From positions 1 to 64,000 of the forward strand of contig JABDGS010000008.1 of the NCBI GenBank assembly GCA_013285915.1: 64,000 nucleotides of DNA. Reading direction: 5' to 3'. The first letter of the stretch is position 1; the number at the start of each line of letters is the position of its first letter. The DNA is from Bacteroidota bacterium. GTDB taxonomy: Bacteria > Bacteroidota > Bacteroidia > Chitinophagales > Chitinophagaceae. The position numbers were made by a program, and so were the translations under genes. Below are positions 9,609 through 19,664 of the stretch, in pieces. The notes beneath the pieces are model-generated. The model was not told the DNA's origin. It saw only the letters and a program-made list of their open reading frames with translations, and ran no database searches.

Positions 9609-12600
9609 ATGCGGATTGCTTTATTTATATTATTGACTTTCCCGTTAACTGCATTATCTCAAAATAATGGCACCGCCGCAATTGCATTGCCTGAAAGCAT
9701 TTATTTTAACAAGCCGGAGGTTTTACAAACAGCAGGCGTAAAATATGTAAACGAAATCTATAAAGATAGCAGGGGTTTTATGTGGTTTGCTACCGGCAAT
9801 GGCCTGTTTCGTTTTGATGGCACCAATGTGTTGTACGCCCGCCAAAGGCTCGATGATTCAACAGCACTGCCTTCAAACGATGTTAACAGTGTAACTGGAG
9901 ATAAGCTGGGCAACATTTATGTGGGCACCAGTAAAGGTGCGGTAATAGTTGACCCCAACACGCTGGTTTGCACAAGGCTAAGGGAGAGCAACGGTAACTG
10001 GCCGGGTTATAAATTTAAATGCTTTGCTGATGAAGACGGTACTGTTTGGGCAATAAATGATGTAGGCCTTTACCAGTTTGACAAAGAGAAAAAGAACCTG
10101 AAGCTTGTTTGGGCTCAAATGAAAAATGGAGATGTTGCAACACAGGCTATATCATCCATTGCAACGTATAACAAGGATGAGCTTGTTGCGGGCACCCTGG
10201 GCGATATTGTTTTTATAAATAAGAAAGATTTTTCCTCGCACAGGCTTAATATTCTACCCGGTAACGCCGGTGTCGATGTATCAAAAGTATACGTGGATGC
10301 CAATAAACAATTGTGGGTTTGCACCTGGGGATTTGGGTTGCTTTATTACGATAAAGCTTCACGATCATTCAAAACATTTCAGATACAAAAAAACATACCG
10401 GCTGACGCCTATAACGTTTTATTTGACATAGTAAAAGTTACCATAAGTAATAAAAGTTTTTTGTATATCGGTGCGCCGGGTGGCTTGATAAAAGCCCCTT
10501 TGCAAAAAGACGGCGTTTCGCCTATTGAAAATGCCCAGGCCTATTACATACATAAACCAGACACGGAAGGCAGTATACCTGCAGGCAGTATTTATAAACT
10601 ATACCCCGCTGAGAACGACAATTTATGGATAGGCAGCAACGGCGATATTGGTGTTGCCAAAATAGAATTGAGCGAATCGCTGCTATACACTTTACCGGTT
10701 AAGCACGAAGGCAATGTGCAGGATATTGACCAGCTTAGTGCAGCAGGCAAAAAGTATTATGCAATATGCAGTTGGCACGGCTCAACCGGGCTTGTGCTGC
10801 TGGACGAAGGTTTTAACCAGTTGAAGGCTTTCGACAAGGTACCCGCAGATGCTGACCACGATGGGGTAAATGTTTCATCCGTTGGGCTCGATAAAGAAAA
10901 CAGGTTTTGGGTATCGTCGTGGAAAGGGGTTACTGTAATGGATAAAGACCTGCATGTGGTAAGGGTGCTTGACCACAGAACAAAAGGCCCCGACACCCTT
11001 TACAGGGAAAAAAATAATTTTCTGCTTATAAGCAATGATACCGTTTGGATAGCATCGTACAAACGGGGCATTGATCTTTTTACAACCGGTTTTAAACGGC
11101 TTAAGCATTACTCAATAATGCAGGACAATGGCCTTCTTGAAGATCTTATCTGGAAATTTTACCGTACCCACGATGGCAAAATTTGGCTGCTCGGCAATGC
11201 ATTTTTATACAGTTATGATGCCCATAAAGACAGGTTTATACCTTACCGTTTTTCAAAAGATGGTGCGCCCTACGGGCCTGTTGATATTGCCGAAAAAAAA
11301 GATGGCAGCCTTTTAATGGCAGCGGCTACCGGGCTAATAAGTTTTAAACCCGGCGACAGCAATTACACATACCTGCGCAGCCCGCTGCTTGATAAGGAAG
11401 ATAATGTAAATGCTGTTAGTGTTGATGAGAATGATAATGCCTGGTACTTAACCGACGACCACCTGGTGTATTATAATTTTAGCAGCAACGTTTACACTAT
11501 ATATGGCAAGCAGGATGGGCTTGATGTTTCAAACGGGCTGTATATGATGCGCTATGTAGGCAATAACAAAGTGCTTATAGGGCAATATAATAAGTTGACT
11601 ATTTTTACAGCGCCACAATCATCGCAACAAAACCGGCCGCCCGGCCTTGCGGTTACCGGCATATATGTTAACGACAGTCTTTTCAACAGCAGCCTGCCGG
11701 CTAAAGGCTTACATTTAAGCTATAATCAAAACAAGATAAATATTGCTTTCGCTTGTATTAATTATAACAGGCCCGAACAAAATATTTACGCTTACAGGCT
11801 GAAAAATGCCGATACTGCATGGACATATACAAGGCAGGGCAATGTAACCTATGCAAACCTTTCACCTGGCCAATATACTTTTGAGGTAAAGGCTGCCAAC
11901 TTTGCAAGGGTTTGGAGTAAAGTAAGCGCCTTCCAGGTAAATATCAGCCCCCCCTTTTGGCAGTCATGGTGGTTCAGGATACTGGTGTTAGCTATTGCAG
12001 TGTCAGCCACATACATGGTGTTTAAATGGCGCGTTAACAATATAAGGAAGGAGGAGAAAATTAAAACCGATCTAAACCGTAAAATGGCGCAGCTTGAAAT
12101 GAAAGCCTTACGCGCGCAAATGAACCCGCATTTTGTTTTTAATTCTCTTAGCTCCATACAGGAAAGTATTGTAACAGGTAAAACCGAAGCAGCATCAAAA
12201 TACCTGTCAAAGTTTTCAAAACTCATCCGGCTGATACTTGAAAACTCTGGCAAACAGTTTATTTCACTTAAAACAGAAATAGAATCGCTGACATTATATC
12301 TTGAGCTGGAATCGTTCAGGTTTGAAAACTTCACCTATACTTTTTCTATTGACCCGCACGTTGATGCAAATTTTACCATGATACCCAGCATGGTTATACA
12401 GCCTTTTGTAGAAAACGCCTTAAAACACGGCCTGTCAAAAAAGAAGGATGACAAACACCTTAAAATAGACATTCGTAAAGACAGCGGCAGGCTTGTAGCA
12501 GTAGTGGAAGATAATGGCGTTGGGCGGTCAAAGGCTACTGAAATGAAATCTGACGAAAGAAAAGACCACCATAGTATGGGCATTAAAATAACTGAAGAGC

Positions 12601-12719
12601 GCCTGCAGTTGCTGGGTGTACAAAGTAATGCGGCAACAGAAATTACTGACCTTTACGATAAACAGGGTAACGCCGCCGGTACACTTGTTAAAATAATATT
12701 GCCTGAAGAAAATGTATAA
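9609..12719 (+). CDS. two-component regulator propeller / LytS-type sensor histidine kinase
   Basis: Reg_prop repeats (DSRGFMWFATGNGLFRFDG), Y_Y_Y region, TM, then LRAQMNPHFVFNSLSSIQ His_kinase motif and HATPase. Confidence 0.93.
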   Translation: MRIALFILLTFPLTALSQNNGTAAIALPESIYFNKPEVLQTAGVKYVNEIYKDSRGFMWFATGNGLFRFDGTNVLYARQRLDDSTALPSNDVNSVTGDKLGNIYVGTSKGAVIVDPNTLVCTRLRESNGNWPGYKFKCFADEDGTVWAINDVGLYQFDKEKKNLKLVWAQMKNGDVATQAISSIATYNKDELVAGTLGDIVFINKKDFSSHRLNILPGNAGVDVSKVYVDANKQLWVCTWGFGLLYYDKASRSFKTFQIQKNIPADAYNVLFDIVKVTISNKSFLYIGAPGGLIKAPLQKDGVSPIENAQAYYIHKPDTEGSIPAGSIYKLYPAENDNLWIGSNGDIGVAKIELSESLLYTLPVKHEGNVQDIDQLSAAGKKYYAICSWHGSTGLVLLDEGFNQLKAFDKVPADADHDGVNVSSVGLDKENRFWVSSWKGVTVMDKDLHVVRVLDHRTKGPDTLYREKNNFLLISNDTVWIASYKRGIDLFTTGFKRLKHYSIMQDNGLLEDLIWKFYRTHDGKIWLLGNAFLYSYDAHKDRFIPYRFSKDGAPYGPVDIAEKKDGSLLMAAATGLISFKPGDSNYTYLRSPLLDKEDNVNAVSVDENDNAWYLTDDHLVYYNFSSNVYTIYGKQDGLDVSNGLYMMRYVGNNKVLIGQYNKLTIFTAPQSSQQNRPPGLAVTGIYVNDSLFNSSLPAKGLHLSYNQNKINIAFACINYNRPEQNIYAYRLKNADTAWTYTRQGNVTYANLSPGQYTFEVKAANFARVWSKVSAFQVNISPPFWQSWWFRILVLAIAVSATYMVFKWRVNNIRKEEKIKTDLNRKMAQLEMKALRAQMNPHFVFNSLSSIQESIVTGKTEAASKYLSKFSKLIRLILENSGKQFISLKTEIESLTLYLELESFRFENFTYTFSIDPHVDANFTMIPSMVIQPFVENALKHGLSKKKDDKHLKIDIRKDSGRLVAVVEDNGVGRSKATEMKSDERKDHHSMGIKITEERLQLLGVQSNAATEITDLYDKQGNAAGTLVKIILPEENV

Positions 12720-12761
12720 GCGTGGTTTAATATTGCAAATGATCTCAAAATAAAAACGCTG

Positions 12762-13508
12762 ATGATAACTGCTGTTATAATAGATGATGAAAAAAAATGT
12801 GTCTCGTTACTGAAACATTTAATAGAAAACCATTGCAAAGATATTAACGTTGTTGGTGAGGCAGAAAGTGCAGCACAGGGGTTACAGGTTATTCAGCAGC
12901 ACAAGCCAGACCTGGTTTTTTTAGATATTGAAATGCCCGACAAAACCGGGTTCGAACTGCTTAAGAGTTTACCAGAAATAAATTTCGATATAATTTTTAC
13001 AACTGCGTATAACCATTATGCCATTAAGGCAATACGCTTTAGTGCGCTTGATTACCTGTTAAAGCCAGTTGACCTTGATGAGCTGAAAAACGCGCTGGCA
13101 AGGGTTTATAAAAAACACCAAAAAGCAGGACCGCAGCAAAATGTTGACGTACTGATGAGCAATATCAAGTCGCCGCAGCCAAATTTTTCCCGTATATCAT
13201 TATCAACACAGGACGGTCTGGTGATATTGCATGTTGATGAAATCATATACTGCGAAGCTTCGGGCACATATACCATTTTCTATCTCAAGAACCGGGAAAA
13301 GATAATAGTTTCAAAGACACTCAAAGAATATGAAGAGCTTTTAAAAGATCATAGTTTTTTTCGTGTGCACAACTCCTTTCTTATTAATCTCAATGAAGTA
13401 AAAAAATACGTTAAAGGAGATGGCGGCTCGGCTTTTATGAGCAATGGGGATGAAGTATTTGTATCAAAAAGAAGAAAAGAAGAATTTTTGTCGGTACTAA
13501 ATAAGTAA
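12762..13508 (+). CDS. LytTR-family response regulator
   Basis: REC domain (DLVFLDIEMPDKTG, LKPVD) plus LytTR C-terminus (IIYCEASGTYTIFYL...FFRVHNSFLINL). Confidence 0.95.
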   Translation: MITAVIIDDEKKCVSLLKHLIENHCKDINVVGEAESAAQGLQVIQQHKPDLVFLDIEMPDKTGFELLKSLPEINFDIIFTTAYNHYAIKAIRFSALDYLLKPVDLDELKNALARVYKKHQKAGPQQNVDVLMSNIKSPQPNFSRISLSTQDGLVILHVDEIIYCEASGTYTIFYLKNREKIIVSKTLKEYEELLKDHSFFRVHNSFLINLNEVKKYVKGDGGSAFMSNGDEVFVSKRRKEEFLSVLNK

Positions 13509-13658
13509 GCCTCCGGCACCTCTGTTCAAAAGTCCCCTTACCGCCTGTTAACCAAATAAAGCAATGCGGCTTCAATTTAATGCCACTTATTAAGTGCGGC
13601 AAATGCATATTTTATCCTGCGTTTAATTTGCACTTCCCGTCTTTCATAAAAATCAGCT

Positions 13659-13886
13659 ATGCACAGGATTGGCATTTATATTGACCCTTCAGGTTCATTC
13701 TTAATAATTGAGACCCCGTCGGCGCTTCAGTTTGAGTTGCGTGACAGCAACGATAAATTGCTTATTACCGGCAATAAATTAAGGCAGCCCTCCTTAAGCA
13801 TCAGCATAAAGAGGCTTATAAAAGGCAGCTATACCTTAAAAATTACAATAGACGGCGAGGTTGTGTCTAAAACCATTGAGTTATAA
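13659..13886 (+). CDS. small protein resembling a free-standing T9SS type A C-terminal sorting domain
   Basis: 75 aa; GSFLIIETPSALQFELRDSNDKLLITGNK...LIKGSYTLKITIDGEVVSKTIEL. Confidence 0.5.
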   Translation: MHRIGIYIDPSGSFLIIETPSALQFELRDSNDKLLITGNKLRQPSLSISIKRLIKGSYTLKITIDGEVVSKTIEL

Positions 13887-13983
13887 CAACAATCACCTTC
13901 CCTTGTTTTATATTACAGCATACACCACAGCATCCTAAACTGTTGTATTTTTGAAACAGTGCCCCACACCTGCACTGTTTAAT

Positions 13984-15108
13984 ATGAAAAAATTGCTGCC
14001 ATACATTATTGCAATAAGTTGTTTAACCTGTGTTTCCGCTGCTGCCCAACGCCAGCACCCAACACTGCCCATCGGTTCCGCTGCGCCTGGTTTTAAATTA
14101 TTGGGTATTGATGGCAAATATTACACACTTGCATCCTTTAAACAGGCAAAAGTGCTGGTCATTATTTTTATGTGCAACCACTGCCCTACCTCGCAGGCCT
14201 ACGAACAACGTATTATTCAGCTGACCACCGATTATAAGGACAAAGGCGTTGCGGTTATAGGCATCAATCCAAACAACCCTGCATCTTTAAGACTTGATGA
14301 GCTGGGCTACAGCGATGTTGGCGATTCCTACGCAGATATGAAAGTGCGTGCCAAAAATGCCCATTTCAATTTTCCTTATTTATATGATGGCGAGACAGAA
14401 ATAGCCTCCAATAAATATGGGCCGGTGTCAACACCACATGCTTTTATCTTTGATGCGGAAAGAAAACTGCGTTACCAGGGGCGTATTGATGATATGGAAA
14501 ACCCGCACAAAACGCCGCATAGCCTTGATACACGCAATGCCATTGACGCCCTTTTAAATAACCAGCCCGTGCCTGTTGAAACAACAAAAGTGTTTGGCTG
14601 TTCCATAAAGTGGGCAGAAAAAAAAGACTGGATAGATAAAGCCAAAATTAACTGGGCAAAAGAACCTGTGAACATTTATAACGCTGATGCTGACAGCATT
14701 GCCGCCTTACTAAAAAATTCCTCTGATAAGCTGCGCCTTATAAATATTGGCTATACGCTCAACAGCACAAACGCTGCTCAATTCCCCCAATTTATTACGA
14801 TCCATCATTTGTACCGCGACCGCGGTTTTGAGTTTATGAGCATTAGCCTCGACAACGCAACGGAAAAAGATAAATTACTGGCATTTTTACAAAAAAACAA
14901 TGCATCAGGCCCCAATTATTTATTTTCCGGCGAGGATAAGAAAAAGCTTATTACCACTGTTGACCCCAAATGGAACGGCACCACCCCTTATGCCATTCTC
15001 GTTGAACCCGGTGGCAAGATCGTTTATGCCAAAGCGGGCGTTATTGATGCCGAAGCTATGAAGCAGATAATATTTAACGATGCCCTTATTGGCAGGGTAT
15101 ATAATTAG
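13984..15108 (+). CDS. redoxin/thioredoxin-fold protein, exported
   Basis: Signal peptide; APGFKLLGIDGKYYTLASFKQAKVLVIIFMCNHCPTSQAYEQRI AhpC/TSA-type region. ATG 13984 preferred. Confidence 0.85.
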   Translation: MKKLLPYIIAISCLTCVSAAAQRQHPTLPIGSAAPGFKLLGIDGKYYTLASFKQAKVLVIIFMCNHCPTSQAYEQRIIQLTTDYKDKGVAVIGINPNNPASLRLDELGYSDVGDSYADMKVRAKNAHFNFPYLYDGETEIASNKYGPVSTPHAFIFDAERKLRYQGRIDDMENPHKTPHSLDTRNAIDALLNNQPVPVETTKVFGCSIKWAEKKDWIDKAKINWAKEPVNIYNADADSIAALLKNSSDKLRLINIGYTLNSTNAAQFPQFITIHHLYRDRGFEFMSISLDNATEKDKLLAFLQKNNASGPNYLFSGEDKKKLITTVDPKWNGTTPYAILVEPGGKIVYAKAGVIDAEAMKQIIFNDALIGRVYN

Positions 15109-15513
15109 TCTCACCCACCAGTTCCGTCATCTTTCCCGGGGCGATGGGAGGAAAAAAGGAGGAAAAAGTTTACCATCCAATTTTACTCAATTAATTGATA
15201 ATCAAGTTTTTACAAAAAAAATTAAATAAATTACCAATAAAATTCAATTTGGTATTTATTGCTTTTATTGTCCGCCGTGAACTATTTTAATGCCTGTAAA
15301 ATCAACCAAAATTTCAAAGAACCTTTCGTGCTTCCGCCTTAAACCTTCTTCCTTCCACCTCCCTGTACTATATATAAAAACTGCTGTTTTGTCCGCTGTT
15401 TTTCACAACTATTTTTTTCCACACATGATTGCAGATTTGTGCCATGGAGAAGGGTCGGACGTTTCCCGTTGCACGGCTTCAGCAACAGTTCAGCCGTGGT
15501 GTTCAATGTTATC

Positions 15514-15548
15514 AAGACCTATAAGGTTTCTAAAACCTTATAGGTCTT
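15514..15548. repeat. 16-bp perfect inverted repeat, 3-nt loop
   Basis: aagacctataaggttt-cta-aaaccttataggtctt. Confidence 0.9.
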
Positions 15549-15743
15549 ACCTTTGCGCTTCATACGCTCCTTAAACTTCCGGAGGGTGCCCAGTTTTCGG
15601 CCCTGATGTTTAATTCTCAGCTTTAGTTCATAACTTCAACAGCTTTTCAATTCAACACTTGCACCGCGCTTAACAATCAATCAATTCGCTGCCTTCACAA
15701 ATATTTGAACATTTTATATAATACTGCTAACCACCCCACAACT

Positions 15744-16673
15744 ATGATAAGACTTTTAAGTATATTTTTATTGGCCTTTTTATTTTCATCTTCTTTTAGC
15801 CAAACAATGGAAACGCAAAAAATTCCAATAATGAATAAGCGGTATTTTACAGAAGAAGATTTTAATAAGAAGTATGGAAAGGAAATGGTTTCTGCAATCA
15901 CCGTTTATCAAGACATGACTAAAAGCGGTTTTGAAGAAAATGCGCTGGCAACTTTTGACTTTGATTTCACTTCTGACACAAAAGAAAAACTTGACTCATT
16001 GGCAAAGTTCTTAACAGACAACTATGGCTTCAAACTTAAAAGCCCCGAAAAAGAAAACGACCTTTGGATTGTAGAAGGCGATGCAATAGAACTGCCTTAT
16101 ACTGAGGACAACTTAATGTTTTGGGCTCTTGACCTTTACTGCAAAGGCTACGAATTTGATTGCAGGCTGAATGGTTATGGGGCTTTGACAGATCCTAAAA
16201 ATTTGACCTGCCTAAATTTAGAAAATCAAACCGAAGACAGTTTTCATAAAAAAGGAATTGACGCACTAAACAAAAGAGATTTTGGTGCTGCAATTATTTA
16301 TTTTACAACAGCATTAAAATTAGACCCCCAAAACAAAACAACATTATTGGCAAGAGGATATTGCAAGGATGAAATTCATACCTGGAAGGCAGCCAGGAAA
16401 GACTATGACAAAGCATTGGAGATTGACCCAAATTACGTTGACGCTTTATTAATCAGGGCGACAAACAAAGACGATGCAGGAGAACATAAGGAAGCACTAA
16501 AAGACTATGACAAAGTAATTCAACTCGAACCTGAAAATGATTTGGCTTACTTTAATAGAGGCAACACAAAATTTAGTTTAGGTGACAAAAAAGGTGCTTG
16601 TGAAGACTGGACAAAGGCAAAAGCATTGGGTTCGCCTTATGCACAAGATAGATTGGCCGCAGAATGCAAGTAA
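15744..16673 (+). CDS. exported RraB-like domain plus TPR protein
   Basis: Signal peptide; middle region (FDFDFTSDTKEKLDSLAKFLTDNYGFKL...YEFDCRLNGYGALTDP) resembles RraB; three TPR units after it. Confidence 0.65.
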   Translation: MIRLLSIFLLAFLFSSSFSQTMETQKIPIMNKRYFTEEDFNKKYGKEMVSAITVYQDMTKSGFEENALATFDFDFTSDTKEKLDSLAKFLTDNYGFKLKSPEKENDLWIVEGDAIELPYTEDNLMFWALDLYCKGYEFDCRLNGYGALTDPKNLTCLNLENQTEDSFHKKGIDALNKRDFGAAIIYFTTALKLDPQNKTTLLARGYCKDEIHTWKAARKDYDKALEIDPNYVDALLIRATNKDDAGEHKEALKDYDKVIQLEPENDLAYFNRGNTKFSLGDKKGACEDWTKAKALGSPYAQDRLAAECK

Positions 16674-16795
16674 AGACAGTATCCCGGTTCTTAGTTAGGT
16701 GTAGTTAAAGCTTTGGGCGCAGTATAACTTTAGCTCAGCTACTATTTTCAAATTCCAGTCAAAGCCCGAGAAATCAGGCTGGCTCTTATTTATAA

Positions 16796-16824
16796 TCCAA
16801 AGAGCGTTGCACTAACTCTTTGGA
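16796..16824. repeat. 9-bp perfect inverted repeat (hairpin)
   Basis: tccaaagag-cgttgcactaa-ctctttgga. Confidence 0.5.
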
Positions 16825-17032
16825 TAGCACCACGATTTTTTGTACTGAACACTACGAACAGCCCGGAGACTAATTCTAAGAAAGCAACCGTAAAGTATAG
16901 CTCGGATTGCGTTGTTTTTGGTTGTTCTACAGTAAGGATAATTCTGTTGTGGTACCACATTAGTAGTTCATGATAAAGTTTTACCAATCCAATTGAATTC
17001 TGATAAGATTAGTTTTGGGCGAGGATTTCCTC

Positions 17033-17923
17033 TCAAAAGCTAACCTCAAGCTTATATCCTTTGCCACGGATAACAACGATATTGATATTAGGATCAAGTT
17101 CCAGTTTTCTTCTGAGTTTTGATATGAACATATCAAGACTGCGGCCTACTATAACTCCTTTATCTTCCCATATCTCTTTTTGCAGCCTGCTTCTCTCTAT
17201 GGTCTCGTTAGGTGAAGATGCGAAGATGTGCAACACACGGGTTTCAGTTTCGGTGAGATCAATCGTTTTTCCATTTATTATGAGCTTACGGTTTTTTTCA
17301 TCAAACAACATTGAGCCCAAAGTGATTACATCGGTAACCTCGCCACCAGGTAAACTCCGGCGCGGCCTGGCAGACCTGAAAAATATAAAACCCATAAATG
17401 CTAAAAAGGGCAAACCGCCTAACAAAACCACGGTCTTTACTGTATTTAGGCTTGTGGGTTTAAATTTTATGTTGATCATGTAAGGTGCCCTGGGTTGCAC
17501 CCTTCCCCTGCAGGCTACAATATCATCTTTTTTGTTTTTGGATATAGCATATCCATAGGCTACACCAGGTTTGCCACTGTTAAGTACTGTTACCACATAA
17601 TCAGTTGCCATGGGGTCTTTGCCCAGCAAACGCCGGGTAGTATTCACCAGCGAGTCTGGTTGAAAAGTAAGCTCATTCTCAAAACTTACCTGGTATTCAT
17701 TTTCGGCCATCTTTTTTACCGGAAGCACCCTTGATTTATTGTCGCCCGACTGTGTGAGCAGTTCGTCGCCTATCTTCCGGAGCAAAACTTCCCTCCTGGC
17801 GATAGCAAAACCGTCACTGCCGGTGGTACTGAAGGCGACGCAGATTACAGAGATAAACACGAGTAGTATTAATCCCAATAGATATTTGCGTTTCCCGTAA
17901 AGTAGGTTTTGGCTATAAAACAT
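17033..17923 (-). CDS. membrane-anchored winged-helix (ToxR/OmpR-type) transcriptional regulator
   Basis: Two hydrophobic segments, then Trans_reg_C-like domain (LTETETRVLHIFASSPNETIERSRLQKEIW...SLDMFISKLRRKL...VVIRGKGYKL). Confidence 0.85.
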   Translation of the reverse strand: MFYSQNLLYGKRKYLLGLILLVFISVICVAFSTTGSDGFAIARREVLLRKIGDELLTQSGDNKSRVLPVKKMAENEYQVSFENELTFQPDSLVNTTRRLLGKDPMATDYVVTVLNSGKPGVAYGYAISKNKKDDIVACRGRVQPRAPYMINIKFKPTSLNTVKTVVLLGGLPFLAFMGFIFFRSARPRRSLPGGEVTDVITLGSMLFDEKNRKLIINGKTIDLTETETRVLHIFASSPNETIERSRLQKEIWEDKGVIVGRSLDMFISKLRRKLELDPNINIVVIRGKGYKLEVSF

Positions 17924-18026
17924 GCCGTTTTACGATTTATTTACAAAGGTTACGTTTTTATTTACAATCCAAATACCCGGGCGGAAAGGTATCTGGGTAA
18001 TTTCGCTGAACCAATTGTAAAAGGAT

Positions 18027-18599
18027 ATGAAAAATAAAATAATCGTTTTGTCCTGCCTGGTTATTCTGTTAATAGGGGTAATTTATTTTGCCGTACAGGC
18101 TCATCAAAAAAATGGCACTCATCGCGCTAACTTTTCTGGCGAATGGAAATCCAAAGAATCGATAAGTATGGGCGGAAATATTGTTTGCACGTATGTTGAG
18201 GGTGATCGTATGCTCTCTAAAACAACGAAAATAGCAGAGCAGGCAGATTTTCTAACTATAGAAACACCAAACCTGTCTCCTGGAGCAACGCTGGCTGCAA
18301 GCCAGGAGAAACTGGCCTTCGACGGTAAAGAAAGCCAAATTAGTTATGGCCAGCAAAGAGGAAAGAAGTTTACCGCAAAGTTGTCAGCTGACAGGCAAAC
18401 TATGACTGTTAACTCAATTGTGCACCTGGTGGTTGCCACCCCTTACCATGTAAATGTTCAGGAACAATTAATTGTTTACGTAACAGAGGTTTGGAAGCTG
18501 AGCAATGACGGCGGGTCTATTTCTGTTCAGGCCAATGCAAAATCAAACTTATTCGGCCCGGAGCGTTCATGGAAGACCGTTTTCGATAGGGTCGATTAG
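18027..18599 (+). CDS. hypothetical exported protein (190 aa)
   Basis: ORF with N-terminal hydrophobic segment, divergent from 17033-17923. Confidence 0.75.
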   Translation: MKNKIIVLSCLVILLIGVIYFAVQAHQKNGTHRANFSGEWKSKESISMGGNIVCTYVEGDRMLSKTTKIAEQADFLTIETPNLSPGATLAASQEKLAFDGKESQISYGQQRGKKFTAKLSADRQTMTVNSIVHLVVATPYHVNVQEQLIVYVTEVWKLSNDGGSISVQANAKSNLFGPERSWKTVFDRVD

Positions 18600-18662
18600 T
18601 ATACCTTGAACGAACCTGGTTTATCAGCAAATAGATTGATGTTAATTAAACCTGCAAAAAAT

Positions 18663-19190
18663 ATGAAAAAAGTAATGTATGCGCTTATCTTACCGCTGGT
18701 GGTGGTAGGGGGGCTGGTATTTGCTAATCGCGAAACTTCTAAAAAGGCCGCCCCCAAGCCGCTTACTGCTGCAGAAATAGCGGCCGAACGGAAAAAATGG
18801 GAGGCCAGCCCTGAGGGTATAAAGTATACAAATTGGGTAGCTTCTCCCGAAGGTAAAAAAGTGTATGCCGGTATTGCTAACATACGGAAGGATGTAAGTG
18901 CTTTTACCAATATGGAGGCTGTTATAACTTCTCTTTCCCTTCCGCCTGGTTCAAGATTAGGTTTCGGTGTAATGGCAAGGATTAAAGGCGAAGATTACAT
19001 TGTAAAATTTGATGCGAATGAGTCTCAAATTGAGCAATTGCAGGGCCTGAAAGTTAACGACAAAATAATTATAAGAAGCCATAACATATCGCTTGCGCCC
19101 AAGTATGCATACCCAATAGTATCTGCCGAATATGCAGAACAGGATGGTAAAGCAATTTTTAAACGTATCCATCCCAAAGGCGGTTGCTAA
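18663..19190 (+). CDS. hypothetical exported/membrane-anchored protein
   Basis: ORF 18606-19190; ATG at 18663 starts a signal-anchor (MKKVMYALILPLVVVGGLVFA). Confidence 0.7.
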   Translation: MKKVMYALILPLVVVGGLVFANRETSKKAAPKPLTAAEIAAERKKWEASPEGIKYTNWVASPEGKKVYAGIANIRKDVSAFTNMEAVITSLSLPPGSRLGFGVMARIKGEDYIVKFDANESQIEQLQGLKVNDKIIIRSHNISLAPKYAYPIVSAEYAEQDGKAIFKRIHPKGGC

Positions 19191-19202
19191 GTAAATAAAA
19201 TT

Positions 19203-19532
19203 ATGAAATACGTATTGTATGCCTTATGCCTGGTACCTGTATCGTACACTTTTCATTAAAACCTGGCTTCGCAAAAAGGCACCGGCTTCTGCCAGTGCCG
19301 TGTTTTTCCGGTTGCGCAACAGCTTCCGGATTTCCCCATTTTTTGTGCGCTAAAGGCGTGCCAGATAACGGCCGTCTTTTTGACAAAAGGCAGCGAAACA
19401 TTTTGTGGCAATTATACGCGCGATTTTTTCAACAGGTGCGTGTTATGAAAAGGCATTTGCTGTATGATCGGCCCTGCAATTCCACAAACAGGTTGGGTTG
19501 CCAGTGCCTGTAGTCTTTATAAATTCTGTTAA
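19203..19532 (+). pseudogene. Cys-rich exported small protein frame with two in-frame stops
   Basis: MKYVLYALCLVPVSYTFH*NLASQKGTGFCQCRVFPVAQQLPDFPIFCALKACQITAVFLTKGSETFCGNYTRDFFNRCVL*KGICCMIGPAIPQTGWVASACSLYKFC*; TAA 19257-19259 and TGA 19446-19448. Confidence 0.5.
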
Positions 19533-19664
19533 TAGTTTTGAGAAAGGGGCAAATGAAAATGGCTTGATAGTTGTACAGGTGAACACGGTTTTTCAAAGGA
19601 TATTGGAATTAAAACGGGGCGGGATTTTTATCCGGCCCTTTTTATTTACAGCAAGCTAAAGTTA

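Noticed and set aside
15290-15574. 94-aa ORF
   Set aside because: Overlaps the perfect palindrome at 15514-15548, has no family features, and lies in a repeat-like intergenic stretch
16790-16987. 65-aa minus-strand ORF
   Set aside because: Overlaps a hairpin at 16796-16824 in an intergenic stretch; no supporting features
19226-19513. 95-aa ORF in another frame over the Cys-rich frame
   Set aside because: The frame starting at 19203 has a signal-like start and consistent operon spacing; this one looks like an overlapping frame artefact
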